A stretch of 64,000 bases of DNA from an uncultured Paracoccaceae bacterium (GCA_947503775.1 CANNFE010000002.1:1-64000), one strand, 5' to 3'; shown: positions 27,836 through 36,923, counted from the first letter of the stretch. Numbers and translations: made by a program. Notes: a model not told the origin generated them from the letters alone.

Positions 27836-29494
27836 ATGAACAAGATCGCAGACAGACGCCAGCCGCTTGGGTCCGATGATGAGAGTACCGCCTCGACCGA
27901 AGATCTCATTCATCTCATTTACGATACCGCGATCGACAATTCGCTTTGGCCGGAGATGGTTCTGAAGGTCTATGACGCCTTCGAGAAGGACAGCGACGAT
28001 CCGCACTCGGCCCCGGCCAAGCTGCGGGATCTGCAGGTTCACCTGGCCAAGGGGCTCCAGATCTCCGAACGGATGCTCGAATTGCAGGAGAGGACTGATC
28101 TGCAGGATCGTCTGTTGGAAAAGATCGCCTTGCGGGTGGAGTTGTTCGGGCATGACGGGGACCGTCTAAGCGTGCTTGGCGCCGCGCCGGGGGCAGGATT
28201 GGTCGATCAGGGCAGTGCCCACACCTTCGTTCTGGATGCGGAGCGCGTGAAGGAGCTTGGCCTGCCGCCGCGAGTGGCCTCTGCGCGGATCGGTTTGACC
28301 CATGCGCCCGAGGAGATCGCGGCGAGCATCGGCCGGGATCTGCCTCTGCGCCCGTCGCGTCAAAAGCTCCTTGGCGGGTTCCTGCGCCATGGCAATCTTC
28401 GCCGTGCGGCCGAAGATCAGGGGCTGAGCTACGAGACGGCGCGCACCTATTTCAAGGATATCTGCGAGGAGGTCGGCGTGAGCGGGCAGGTCGAGCTGCT
28501 TCGCCGCGTTCTGCTGAATCCCGCGCGCCTGCTGCGCGCGCAGGCGGATCAGGCGGGGCGCCCGGATGTGCGGCGCCTGATCGAGCATCCCGAGGGCGGG
28601 CAGATCGAGATTTTCCAGCTTGGCCGGGAAGATGCCTATCCGATCATACATTTCGATGCGCTTTCGGGCGGTGCCCTCGATCTGCTGGGGCATCCGGAGC
28701 GGTATCGGCCCGTTCTCGAGAGGTTGGGCGCGCGGATCATCCTGCCCTGCCGGCCCGGTCATTTCAGATCGAGCTATCGCCATCTCTGCGGGGCCAGCGG
28801 CTATGCGGCGGATCTGAAGATCATCTGCGAGGCGCTGGAGATCGACCGATTTTCCATCCTTGCCTATTCCTACGGATCCATCGCGGCACTGGGCGCGGCC
28901 TTCGAGCTGCAGGAGAGGGTCGATCGCGTCGTTCTTGCCTCGGTCTGCTATCCGGATTTCGTTGCCAGCGACTGGCGGGAGCGGGATTTCTTCTATCAGG
29001 TCACGCATATGATCGGGCGCCGGTGGCCCGGGTTGCACCGGCGGGTCATTCCGTTTCTGACGAAATCGGTTCTGCAGAATGTCGACGGATACGCCTATCG
29101 GGCGGCGGCGCAGGCGCGCTGCGCGCAGGAAAAGGCGATCTTGCTTGATCCCGTTGTCCGCACAAGGTCTCGCGAGATGCTCGAAGAGCGGATCGCCCAA
29201 GGCATGAACGGGCTGATCCAAGAATACCGGATCGCGGCGCAGATGCTCGATTTCGATGTGACAAGGCTGGATGTGCCGATCGCGCTGTTTCATGGCGCCT
29301 GCGATCAGATCAACCCGCTGGACGGCGCCCGAGCGCTGGCGGAGCGGCTGCCGAACGGTACCCTGACGGAGGTGCCGGACCGAGGTCACGCCTTCATCTA
29401 TGCCGACTGGGACTGGCTGTTGCGGGCTGCGGTCGGGGCGGGCTTTTCCATTCCGCCATCGAAGCGGGGGGAGATGCTTTTAGAGGCCGGGTAG
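27836..29494 (+). CDS. LuxR-type HTH protein fused to an alpha/beta hydrolase domain
   Basis: The N-terminal half of this 552-aa protein carries a LuxR-like helix-turn-helix at about residues 180-225 (GNLRRAAEDQGLSYETARTY...VSGQVELLRRVLL). The C-terminal half is an alpha/beta hydrolase with nucleophile FSILAYSYGSIAAL, acid HGACDQINPL and histidine DRGHAFIY, so the triad seems complete. A regulator with a built-in hydrolase could sense or destroy a signal molecule. The start is uncertain: ATG 27836 was chosen, but ATG 27743 behind GGGGAGG and ATG 27818 are in frame. It is divergent from the surface-protein gene and may control it. Confidence 0.72.
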   Translation: MNKIADRRQPLGSDDESTASTEDLIHLIYDTAIDNSLWPEMVLKVYDAFEKDSDDPHSAPAKLRDLQVHLAKGLQISERMLELQERTDLQDRLLEKIALRVELFGHDGDRLSVLGAAPGAGLVDQGSAHTFVLDAERVKELGLPPRVASARIGLTHAPEEIAASIGRDLPLRPSRQKLLGGFLRHGNLRRAAEDQGLSYETARTYFKDICEEVGVSGQVELLRRVLLNPARLLRAQADQAGRPDVRRLIEHPEGGQIEIFQLGREDAYPIIHFDALSGGALDLLGHPERYRPVLERLGARIILPCRPGHFRSSYRHLCGASGYAADLKIICEALEIDRFSILAYSYGSIAALGAAFELQERVDRVVLASVCYPDFVASDWRERDFFYQVTHMIGRRWPGLHRRVIPFLTKSVLQNVDGYAYRAAAQARCAQEKAILLDPVVRTRSREMLEERIAQGMNGLIQEYRIAAQMLDFDVTRLDVPIALFHGACDQINPLDGARALAERLPNGTLTEVPDRGHAFIYADWDWLLRAAVGAGFSIPPSKRGEMLLEAG

Positions 29495-29580
29495 GGCCCG
29501 GAGGACAAGGCATCTGTCGGGAGTTTGCGGGTCAATCCGTTCCCCGCACGGCAGCGGCAATGTCAACGCATTGTCGTGGG

Positions 29581-30771
29581 CTAGTTCTTGAGTTGCTTGA
29601 GCAGATCCAGACGGTCGCTCGATTGCCAGGATTCCACGATGCGCCCGTCTTCGACGCGGTGAACGGCGATGGCCTTGAAGCTGATATCGCGGCCCGTGGC
29701 GATCTGGCCGAGGATCTCGCCCGTATGCGTCCCGCTGACGCGCCCGATCACCGTGACCACATCATCTGAGACATGCACGTCATCCACGTCAAAGCGGATA
29801 TTGCTCATGCCGGATCGGTATTCGTCCAGAACGCTGCGCAGGCCCTCGGCGTCGATCTCGGTCGTGCCGCCCGCAAGGCCGTAGCCGACCCAGTCTTCGG
29901 CCAGCATCTCCATCATGCCGCCGTCATCGGAGGTATTTATCGCCTCGTAGTAGCGGTCCACCATGTCGAGGGCCATGTCCCTGTCCAGAAGAGGCGAGGC
30001 CAAGGCATCCGCAAAATGGCCCACATCCGGCGCCGCGGAGCGCAAGCGGACATAGCCAAGGACGAGGTTGTCCCGGTCCGGGTCCAGAACGAGCGTTTCA
30101 CCCTCGAAGACGCGGAACTGCGTCAGCTCTTCGATATTGGTGTAGTGGCTGATGATGAGAAGCGGTCCGGAGCGTCCGGGATCGCCGTCCCAGCTTGAGA
30201 TCAGTGCTTCGAGCGGGGTCACATCGGTCGATCCCTGGAGCGAGAGCAGAAGGTTCAGGCCCGGTTCGGTTCGGACCGGCATGGCGGCGGCCAGATCGGG
30301 GTCGATGCGGGCGATGCCTTTGAGAAGGGCGCGGACCGTTTGCTGGTTGCGGCACCATTCGCTGACCACGATCCGGGCGGGCAGAACCTCGTTTTGGGCC
30401 AGAAGCGTACCCAGATCGCGCATTTGGGCGATCCCCTCTTCGATCATCACGCGCTGGTTCGCGCAATCGGTCGGGGCGACCTCCTTGCGGTCGAGATTAG
30501 ACCAGTCCGTGGGTCCATGCCGCATCAGCCAGACCACGTCATCGCGCAGGAACATCTCTTCGACCTGCTGGAACGGCTCGAATTGGAGGGCGTCGTCCAC
30601 CCTTGGGCCTGACTCAGATGCGGACAGATCGGAGGGCATCCCCATCTCGCCCATATGAGGAGAGACCTGCGTCATGCCCGAAAGGGGGGCGGTGTCCTGT
30701 GCCGGAAGAGGCAGCGGAGCCATGGCGATAGCGGCGGTGAGGCAGAAGGATCGGATCAAAGGGCACCTCAT
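29581..30771 (-). CDS. Secreted histidine phosphatase-SnoaL fusion protein
   Basis: The start is set at MRCPLIRSFCL because a signal peptide follows (ending LPLPAQD). The longer track ORF is only a shadow of upstream genes. Residues ~85-270 have the histidine phosphatase pattern: WLMRHGPTDW (RHG), SEWCRNQQTV and ISHYTNIEEL with the second histidine. Residues ~285-396 match an NTF2/SnoaL-like fold (MVDRYYEAINTSDDGGMMEML ... FKAIAVHRVEDGRIVESW). The fusion is unusual. It is the last gene of an operon with a cytochrome c and a molybdenum hydroxylase, 9 bases after the cytochrome, so a periplasmic role is likely. Substrate is unknown. Confidence 0.75.
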   Translation of the reverse strand: MRCPLIRSFCLTAAIAMAPLPLPAQDTAPLSGMTQVSPHMGEMGMPSDLSASESGPRVDDALQFEPFQQVEEMFLRDDVVWLMRHGPTDWSNLDRKEVAPTDCANQRVMIEEGIAQMRDLGTLLAQNEVLPARIVVSEWCRNQQTVRALLKGIARIDPDLAAAMPVRTEPGLNLLLSLQGSTDVTPLEALISSWDGDPGRSGPLLIISHYTNIEELTQFRVFEGETLVLDPDRDNLVLGYVRLRSAAPDVGHFADALASPLLDRDMALDMVDRYYEAINTSDDGGMMEMLAEDWVGYGLAGGTTEIDAEGLRSVLDEYRSGMSNIRFDVDDVHVSDDVVTVIGRVSGTHTGEILGQIATGRDISFKAIAVHRVEDGRIVESWQSSDRLDLLKQLKN

Positions 30772-30779
30772 GGGTCGGT

Positions 30780-31196
30780 TTACGGATCGAGGGTCGCGAG
30801 GTAGGCGACCACATCCGCCACGTCCTGCGGATCGGTCAGAACGCCGGCCTTGCGCGTTCCGGGGAGCACCGCTCCGGGTTCGAGCAGGTAGGCGGAGAGG
30901 GTGGATCTGTCCCAGGTCAGATCGGACTGGGAGAGCGCATCCGAATAGCGAAAGCCTTCTGCCGCGCCAGCGGGTCGTCCGATCAGGCCGACAAGGTGCG
31001 GCCCGGCACCGTTGCGGTCTTCGGCGACCGCATGGCAGGCGGCGCAGCGCATGAAGATCGTCTCGCCGCGCGCGGGATCGCCGTCCGCCTCCTGCGGCCA
31101 TGCTTGCTGAGGGGAGAGCAACGGGAGGATGATGGCCAGGAGGCGGACGACGTTCGTGCGGCGCTTGCGCGGCCGGAGGGTGAGGGCCGCGCGCAT
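30780..31196 (-). CDS. Small c-type cytochrome
   Basis: The 138-aa precursor has a signal peptide (LLAIILPLLSPQQAWPQ) and one haem motif, MRCAACHAV. Its start overlaps the stop of the molybdenum hydroxylase gene (TGATG), so translation is coupled and the cytochrome is the likely electron acceptor of that enzyme. In related class I cytochromes a methionine follows GT(K/R) as haem ligand; here the stretch is GTRKAG, so the usual axial Met seems absent. This could change the redox potential. Confidence 0.85.
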   Translation of the reverse strand: MRAALTLRPRKRRTNVVRLLAIILPLLSPQQAWPQEADGDPARGETIFMRCAACHAVAEDRNGAGPHLVGLIGRPAGAAEGFRYSDALSQSDLTWDRSTLSAYLLEPGAVLPGTRKAGVLTDPQDVADVVAYLATLDP

Positions 31197-33322
31197 CAGG
31201 CCAGCCCGTGGTCGGAGAGCGGCAGGGATCTGATGCGGCGGCCCGTGGCGGCAAAGACGGCGTTGCAGACCGCGCCCGCCAGCGGCGGAACGCCGGGTTC
31301 GCCCACACCGCCCAGGGGGGCGCCGGTCTCGACGATGGCGACGGCGACCTCGGGCGCCTCGTCGATGCGGATCAGCGGATAGTCGGTGTAGTTCGACTGC
31401 ACCGCCGCGCCGTCCTGCAAGGTGATCTTGGCCCGCAGGGTCGGGCCGAGCGCATCGATCACGGAGCCCTGGATCTGCGTCTCGACCTGACCGGGATGGA
31501 TCGCGCGCCCACAATCGATGGCGGCGAAGACGCGGGGGACCGTCACGCGATCCCCGGCCATCGTGACTTCGGCCACCTGGGCCACCATGCTGCCGTAGGA
31601 GCCGACGACGGAGATGCCGCGATGGACGCTATCGGGGGCCGGATCGTTCCAGTCGGCCATCTCGGCCGCACGCTCCAGAACGGGGCGGGCGCGGCTGTCG
31701 GAAGGCAGGTTCAGCAGACGGAAGGCCAGCGGGTCCATGCCGGCGGCCTCGGCCAGTTCGTCGATAAAACTTTCCATCCAGTAGCCGGTGAAACTGGTGG
31801 CTATCGCGCGCCAGGCCGACAGGGGCACGGGGATATCCACGACTGCGTGATCGACAGCATAGTTCGGCACGGCATAGGGCTGATCCACCAGACCCAGCAG
31901 GGAGAACGGATCCATGTTGTTCTCCTGCACAATGGCCGCGCCCATCTGCGGGCCCGCCACCCGAACCGTCATCGCGGTGATGCGGCCCTCCGCATCGACA
32001 GAGCCGCGAAACCGTGCCTGCATTGTCTGGCGGTACATCCCGAAGCGGGTGTCATCCTCGCGCGACCAGATGACCTTGACAGGGCGTCCGCCCAATGCGC
32101 GTGAGGCGAGGATGGCCTGAGCCGCATCGTGGTGCCAGGTCTTCCGACCGAAGCCGCCGCCCAGATAGGTCGTGTTGATGAAGAGCTCGTCCGATGGAAT
32201 ACCAAGCTCACGCTCGAGCATCATCCGCTTCCAGTCATGGCCCTGCGTTCCGGCCCAAAGCTCGGTGCGCCCCTCGGTGGCCTGCGCCGTGCAGGTGATC
32301 GGCTCCATGCAGGCATGGGCGAGCATCGGAACCTGATAATCGGCCTCGATCACTGTCTCGGCAGCGTCCAGCGTTCCCAGGGGATCGCCCCGCTGGAGTG
32401 TCATGGGCACGCCGGCCCGGTCCAGCCCCTCGGCGATGCGCGCGTTGAGCGTCGCCTCATCCAGCGCGTCATGTTCGGTCGCCGTGAAGGTGATATCGAG
32501 CGCGTCGGCCGCCTGTCTGGCCTGCCACCAGCTATCGGCCACCACGACGGCGCCGCGCGGCACGGGAACCACCGCCAGAACGCCGGGCATGTCTATGACA
32601 CTGGCCTCGTCCATCGCCTCGACCTCTGCGGAAAAGACAGGGGCCATGCGCGGGGCGGCATAGGCCATGTCGGGCAGGCTCACGTCGATGGCATATACCG
32701 CTTCGCCTCGCGTCTTGGCGGGCGTGTCGAGGCGGGGCACGTTCGTGCCGGTGAGGGTCCGCTCGGCCTCGGGGCGCAGCTTTGGCTCTGCGGGGACGGG
32801 CAGCAGGCGTGCGGCGGGCACGAGGTCGGCAAAAGGGATCGCCCGGTTCGTGTCGGCATGCATGATCATCCCGTCTCGCGCGACAAGATCATATTTGGGC
32901 ACACCCAACTGGGTCGCGGCGGCCTGGGTCAGCATCATCCGCATCTGCGCCGCCGACCGCCGCATCGGGTCATGAAAGAACCGGATCCCGTAGGAGCCCA
33001 CGGACCGCATCTGTCCAAATGGCAGGCGGTAGGGATCGGAGGGCTGCTGCGGCATGACGATCTGGATCGACTGCCAGTCGGCGCCAAGCTCTTCGGCGAG
33101 GATCATGGCCTGGCCGGTATGGGTGCCTTGCCCCATTTCGCAGGTCGGCAGGACGCAGGTGACACGGCCATCGGTGTCGATCTGCAAAAAGGCATCGGGC
33201 CAGCGTTCCAGTTCGGGGGCCTGCGGGGGCAACGTCTGCGAGACTGCCGGACGGGCCAGAGGTATGGTCAGCGCGGCGGCGGCTCCGGCCAGGAAGGTGC
33301 GGCGGGACGGTGTGACGGTCAT
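31196..33322 (-). CDS. Molybdopterin-binding subunit of a xanthine-oxidase-family dehydrogenase (IorB-like)
   Basis: The 708-aa protein opens with a Tat signal (SRRTFLAGAAAALTIPLARP), so it is exported folded. Cofactor-binding stretches include GQGTHTGQAM, YLGGGFGRKT and GAPLGGVGEPGVPPLAGAV, the last holding the catalytic Glu region. The size and Tat signal match the IorB/isoquinoline 1-oxidoreductase or aldehyde dehydrogenase type. It pairs with the [2Fe-2S] subunit 11 bases upstream and the cytochrome downstream. It would hydroxylate an N-heterocycle or oxidise an aldehyde in the periplasm; the substrate cannot be told from sequence. Confidence 0.88.
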   Translation of the reverse strand: MTVTPSRRTFLAGAAAALTIPLARPAVSQTLPPQAPELERWPDAFLQIDTDGRVTCVLPTCEMGQGTHTGQAMILAEELGADWQSIQIVMPQQPSDPYRLPFGQMRSVGSYGIRFFHDPMRRSAAQMRMMLTQAAATQLGVPKYDLVARDGMIMHADTNRAIPFADLVPAARLLPVPAEPKLRPEAERTLTGTNVPRLDTPAKTRGEAVYAIDVSLPDMAYAAPRMAPVFSAEVEAMDEASVIDMPGVLAVVPVPRGAVVVADSWWQARQAADALDITFTATEHDALDEATLNARIAEGLDRAGVPMTLQRGDPLGTLDAAETVIEADYQVPMLAHACMEPITCTAQATEGRTELWAGTQGHDWKRMMLERELGIPSDELFINTTYLGGGFGRKTWHHDAAQAILASRALGGRPVKVIWSREDDTRFGMYRQTMQARFRGSVDAEGRITAMTVRVAGPQMGAAIVQENNMDPFSLLGLVDQPYAVPNYAVDHAVVDIPVPLSAWRAIATSFTGYWMESFIDELAEAAGMDPLAFRLLNLPSDSRARPVLERAAEMADWNDPAPDSVHRGISVVGSYGSMVAQVAEVTMAGDRVTVPRVFAAIDCGRAIHPGQVETQIQGSVIDALGPTLRAKITLQDGAAVQSNYTDYPLIRIDEAPEVAVAIVETGAPLGGVGEPGVPPLAGAVCNAVFAATGRRIRSLPLSDHGLA

Positions 33323-33333
33323 GGGCTCTGTCC

Positions 33334-33792
33334 TTAGCTGCGGGCGATTTCGGCGGCACGCTTGGCCGCGGCGCGGATGCGGTTGTAGACCCCGCAGCGG
33401 CACAGATTGCCGGAGAGATAGGCGTCGATATCGGCATCGGTTGGATCGGGCACCTCGCGGATCATCGCGGCGGTCGCCATGATCTGGCCCGACTGGCAGT
33501 AGCCGCATTGCGGCACGTCGACCTCGATCCAGGCCTGCTGGACGGGATGATTTCCATCCGGTGCCAGCCCCTCGATCGTCGTGATCTCGCCGTCGGCCGC
33601 GGCATCGAGCGGCAAGGCGCAGGACGGGACCGGCTGTCCATTGAGATGCACGGTGCAGGCCCCGCAGGCCCCCACGCCGCAGCCATACTTCGTGCCCGTC
33701 AGGCCAAAGCGTTCGCGGATCACCCATAACAGCGGGGTCGCGGGGTCGGCGTCGGATGTGACGGCCTCTCCATTCAAGGTAAAGTCGGTCAT
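33334..33792 (-). CDS. [2Fe-2S] subunit of the molybdenum hydroxylase (IorA-like)
   Basis: The 152-aa protein has both cluster motifs of the family: KYGCGVGACGACTVHL with a fourth Cys in VPSCAL, and QCGYCQSGQIM...GNLCRCGVYNRI. It transfers electrons from the molybdenum centre. It has no signal of its own and probably travels with the Tat-exported large subunit. It is the first gene of the iorA-iorB-cytochrome-phosphatase operon, 106 bases downstream of the AraC gene in the same direction. Confidence 0.92.
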   Translation of the reverse strand: MTDFTLNGEAVTSDADPATPLLWVIRERFGLTGTKYGCGVGACGACTVHLNGQPVPSCALPLDAAADGEITTIEGLAPDGNHPVQQAWIEVDVPQCGYCQSGQIMATAAMIREVPDPTDADIDAYLSGNLCRCGVYNRIRAAAKRAAEIARS

Positions 33793-33898
33793 GTCATCTC
33801 TCCGGTTCGGTCTTGTCCCGAAGAGAATGGCGCCTGGGCGGCAGAGGTCTTGCACGCGATTCCGGAAGGCTGTCACCGGAGACCTGCGCGTAGGCTTT

Positions 33899-34747
33899 TT
33901 AACGCATCTCGCTTGGGCTCGCCCCGAAGCGGGCGCGGAAGAGGCGGGACATGTGGCTGTGGGAGGAGAAGCCGCACGCGAAAGCGATCTGGCTGAGCGA
34001 CAGGCGCGGGCCGGCCAGCAGGAGGCGCGCCCGCTCGAGCCGGCGGGCGCGGACATAGGCGAAGACGGGCTGGCCGGTGAAGGCACGGAAGGCCGACTGG
34101 AACCAGGATGGACTCATGCCCGCGACATTTGCGATCGCGGCGATGGAGAGATCCTCGGCCAGGTTCGCCTCGATATAGTCGATGGCGCGGTCGATGCGGG
34201 GGTCGGTATTGGCGAGCGATGGGGCTTGTCCGGCCAGTTGAGCGGTGGTGAGCGCGGTGGCGAAGATCGCGATGCTCATCCCTTCGACAAAGAGCCGATC
34301 GGGTATGCCGAAGCGCAGATGCGAAATCAATTGCCGTCCTAGACGCGCGGTTTGTGGCGCGGGTCGATAGTCGACGAAATCCGTCGGGATCCCGCCTGTC
34401 TCCAGCCGTTCGCTTGCCAGCGCCGTGACATGATCGGGATCGAATTCCATCACAAGACCCCAATCGATATTCGTCGTACGCAAGCGAAGTTCAGTGTCGG
34501 GAGGCCCCCAGCTCACACTGTCGGCCGGGACCGTTTGGGTCCTTATTCGATCAGAATTCACCGCCAGGTCATGTGAGACCGGGTTGAGATTCACATCAAT
34601 GATGAGGGGCTTCATGAAATAGGCCACCTCAGCCGGGCCAGGCGGGAGGGCGAGCACACGCAGGCCCGACCGGGCAAACTCGTGCTCGAACTGAGGCAGG
34701 TGTCTTACAGGCGTTCCGTGAAACGGGATGTGGATCGAATGGGTCAT
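33899..34747 (-). CDS. AraC family transcriptional regulator
   Basis: The 282-aa protein has a C-terminal pair of helix-turn-helix motifs (about residues 180-282: DLSIAAIANVAGMSPSWFQSAF; LSQIAFACGFSSHSHMSRLF) and an N-terminal sensor region. It lies upstream of the molybdenum hydroxylase operon in the same direction and is the most likely activator of it. A long inverted repeat sits 40 bases before its start. Confidence 0.88.
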   Translation of the reverse strand: MTHSIHIPFHGTPVRHLPQFEHEFARSGLRVLALPPGPAEVAYFMKPLIIDVNLNPVSHDLAVNSDRIRTQTVPADSVSWGPPDTELRLRTTNIDWGLVMEFDPDHVTALASERLETGGIPTDFVDYRPAPQTARLGRQLISHLRFGIPDRLFVEGMSIAIFATALTTAQLAGQAPSLANTDPRIDRAIDYIEANLAEDLSIAAIANVAGMSPSWFQSAFRAFTGQPVFAYVRARRLERARLLLAGPRLSLSQIAFACGFSSHSHMSRLFRARFGASPSEMR

Positions 34748-34787
34748 CGTCGTGATGCTCCTTCACCTGAAAAAAATCCGTCGTCTG

Positions 34788-34819
34788 CGAATCTCGTATC
34801 CAGTTGGATACAAGATTCG
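34788..34819. promoter_or_regulatory. 32-bp imperfect inverted repeat upstream of the AraC gene
   Basis: The left arm CGAATCTCGTATCCA and the right arm TGGATACAAGATTCG are complementary except for one C/A mismatch, with two bases between. It is too regular to be chance. It lies in the 5' region of the AraC gene and could be a regulator site with dyad symmetry or an RNA hairpin in the leader. Confidence 0.55.
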
Positions 34820-35161
34820 CCACTTACAAGGAATTGCGATGATACGCCGCAAAAATGCAGCTTAGGGTTCAACCCTGGGTGAGGCCTGGCCCGCTATGGG
34901 CGGTGCGCCGTCCGGCGGTTGGATCGAGAGGTGAGACCCAGTCCGTCTGCGGCGACACTCTCTTCAGTAGAGAGACCTGGGGGGCGAGCGGGCGGAGCCC
35001 GGAGGATCAATCGGTCGCGGATTGGGGAGGGAGAGGTCCCGGCTCGGGGGCCGGGACGGTATGGGACGGCTGGCGGTGCGCTTGGGAGGGCGGCCGGATG
35101 CCTGCCGCATTTGCGGCGCAAACGCTTACCGGCCTGCGCCACTGCGTTGCAGTGACGTGGA
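34820..35161. other. Intergenic region with hairpins, no supported gene
   Basis: About 340 bases separate the AraC and RpiR genes, both on the minus strand. A perfect 8-bp stem, GTCCCGGC-TCGGGG-GCCGGGAC, occurs at 35036-35057, and a smaller CTCTC/GAGAG repeat lies near 34970. ORFs here are low-complexity. The hairpin may end the RpiR transcript. Confidence 0.5.
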
Positions 35162-36034
35162 TCATGTGAATTTGCGGAAGAGTTTGGTCTGGTCGAACAT
35201 GTCCTCGAGGGTTTCCATCCGGGGGCGGGTGTCGTCCCAGTTGAGGGTCTGGACGGCGGAGATCATCGTTTCGATCAAAAGCAGGATCGTCACCGCGGAA
35301 TCCCAGGCGGAGGGGACAACGATGCGGCTGCTCAGGCAGATCTCGGAGAGTGTATGGACCGGGGAACGCCACTGGTCGGTGAAGAGGATGATCCGCGCGC
35401 CGCGCTCGCGAGCCATGCGGGCAAGCTTGAGCGTGTTCGCCTCGTAGCGGCGCACGTCGAAGATCGCGACGACATCGCCTTCGCGCAGGTCCAGAAGGTC
35501 GTGCGGCCATGTGTTGGAGGTCGAGCGGATATGCGTCACGTCGCGCCGGATGACCTGCATGTGCAGGAAGAGGTATTCGGCCATGGTGTGGGTGATGCGC
35601 CCGCCGACGATATGGAGCCGATGATCGGTATCCGCGAGAAGGGCGCAGGCGGCATCGAAATCGGCGGTGTCGATTTGGGCCAGCGAGTGGCGGATATTGT
35701 CGATCACGGCATCGGTGAACCGGTTGAGCACATGGGCGGAGGGGGCGCCTTCGGCCCAGGTGTCGTGTTTGGCGATGGGGGTCGTGCCCTTGGCCTTGAG
35801 CTCTTCGCGCAGGTCGGACTGGAAGTCGGGATAACCCTTGAAACCGAGCTTTTGCACCATGCGGGCAACAGTTGGCGCGGAGACGCCAGCGTCCCGGGCC
35901 AAAGCCGAAAGCGGCCCCAGACCCGAGGCCGGGTAGTTGTCGAGGATCGACTGGGCCAGCTGACGTTCGGCCCGGGTGAGCCGGTCGAGCTGACTTTGGA
36001 TGCGGTCGGCGATGGTCAGCGGGCTGTCGGACAA
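35162..36034 (-). CDS. RpiR/MurR family transcriptional regulator
   Basis: The 290-aa protein has an N-terminal RpiR helix-turn-helix (about residues 1-80: LTRAERQLAQSILDNYP; DAGVSAPTVARMVQKLGF) and a C-terminal SIS-like sugar-isomerase fold (DHRLHIVGGRITHTMAEYL; GARIILFTDQWRSP). The start is a TTG codon behind AAGAGG. It is divergent from the amidohydrolase-TRAP-ligase operon across a 115-bp promoter region, so it very likely controls that operon. Confidence 0.88.
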   Translation of the reverse strand: MSDSPLTIADRIQSQLDRLTRAERQLAQSILDNYPASGLGPLSALARDAGVSAPTVARMVQKLGFKGYPDFQSDLREELKAKGTTPIAKHDTWAEGAPSAHVLNRFTDAVIDNIRHSLAQIDTADFDAACALLADTDHRLHIVGGRITHTMAEYLFLHMQVIRRDVTHIRSTSNTWPHDLLDLREGDVVAIFDVRRYEANTLKLARMARERGARIILFTDQWRSPVHTLSEICLSSRIVVPSAWDSAVTILLLIETMISAVQTLNWDDTRPRMETLEDMFDQTKLFRKFT

Positions 36035-36149
36035 GGGGATGCCTCTTTTTTGAAGAGTTTTGTTTCAGGCGCGGCCACTCTGAACGGAATCTTACACTAT
36101 TTTGTTGACAGCGGGGCGTCAGGCAAGACCTTTGTTCCTTAAGGGGATC

Positions 36150-36923
36150 ATGATGACGCCAGGGCACCGCGCAGATTACGAGCCTAGATCGGGGGCGGCG
36201 GTCTATCGATCGACGGTCGATGGACGCTCTTCGGTGCTGCTGGTCTGCGAGCATGCGAGCCGGTTTATCCCCGAAGATCTGAACGGGCTAGGACTGCCCG
36301 AGAACCTGCTCGAGGCGCATATCGCCTGGGACCGGGGCGCGTTCGGGGTTGCGGCGCGGCTGTCGGAGCGGCTGGACGCGCCGCTTTTGTCGGGCGGGAT
36401 TTCGCGGCTGGTCTATGACTGCAACCGGCCGCCGACGGCGGAAGATGCGATCCCGGTCGTCAGCGAGGTGCATGAGATCCCAGGGAATGCGGGGTTGCCC
36501 GCGGAGGCGATCCTGAAGCGGATCGAGGGGATTTACCGTCCGTTTCATGCCGCCGTCGAGGCCGCTTTGGAGGAGCCGGGGCGCCGGGTTCTGGTAACGG
36601 TTCACAGTTTCACTCCGGTTTATCGGGGTGTGCCGCGGGCGGTGGAGATCGGCGTGCTGCACGGCGCGGATGCGCGGCTGGCCGATGCGCTGCTGGATCT
36701 GGCGCCGGACGATCTGCGGATGGAGCGCAACGCGCCTTACGGGCCCGAGGACGGAGTCTTGCACACGCTGGAGGAGCATGCCGCGCCGCGCGGTCTGCTC
36801 AATGCGATGATCGAGATCCGGAGCGATCTGATCGAGACGGCGAGCCAGCAGGAGGAGATGGCCGGCCGGCTGGCGGATTGGCTCGAGGCGGCCCTAGCGC
36901 GCTGCGAGGCCCCCGCATGCTAG
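36150..36923 (+). CDS. N-formylglutamate amidohydrolase family protein
   Basis: The ~257-aa protein has family motifs LLVCEHASRFIPEDL, IAWDRGAFGVAARL, SRLVYDCNRPPTA and VTVHSFTPVYRG. Two adjacent ATGs (36150, 36153) follow AAGGGG; either may be used. Known members hydrolyse N-formylglutamate in histidine breakdown, but no hut genes are near. Here the gene leads a TRAP-ligase-dehydrogenase operon, so hydrolysis of a gamma-glutamyl or other glutamate amide is a reasonable guess. It overlaps the TRAP small permease by 7 bases. Confidence 0.82.
   Translation: MMTPGHRADYEPRSGAAVYRSTVDGRSSVLLVCEHASRFIPEDLNGLGLPENLLEAHIAWDRGAFGVAARLSERLDAPLLSGGISRLVYDCNRPPTAEDAIPVVSEVHEIPGNAGLPAEAILKRIEGIYRPFHAAVEAALEEPGRRVLVTVHSFTPVYRGVPRAVEIGVLHGADARLADALLDLAPDDLRMERNAPYGPEDGVLHTLEEHAAPRGLLNAMIEIRSDLIETASQQEEMAGRLADWLEAALARCEAPAC

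Noticed and set aside
29581-31308. 575-aa start for the phosphatase-SnoaL protein
   Set aside because: The extra N-terminus is Arg/Pro-rich shadow sequence antisense-frame to the cytochrome gene; a signal peptide begins at 30771.
36051-36067. TGAAGAGTTTTGTTTCA as RpiR operator
   Set aside because: Only the outer four bases are symmetric; too weak to list as a feature.
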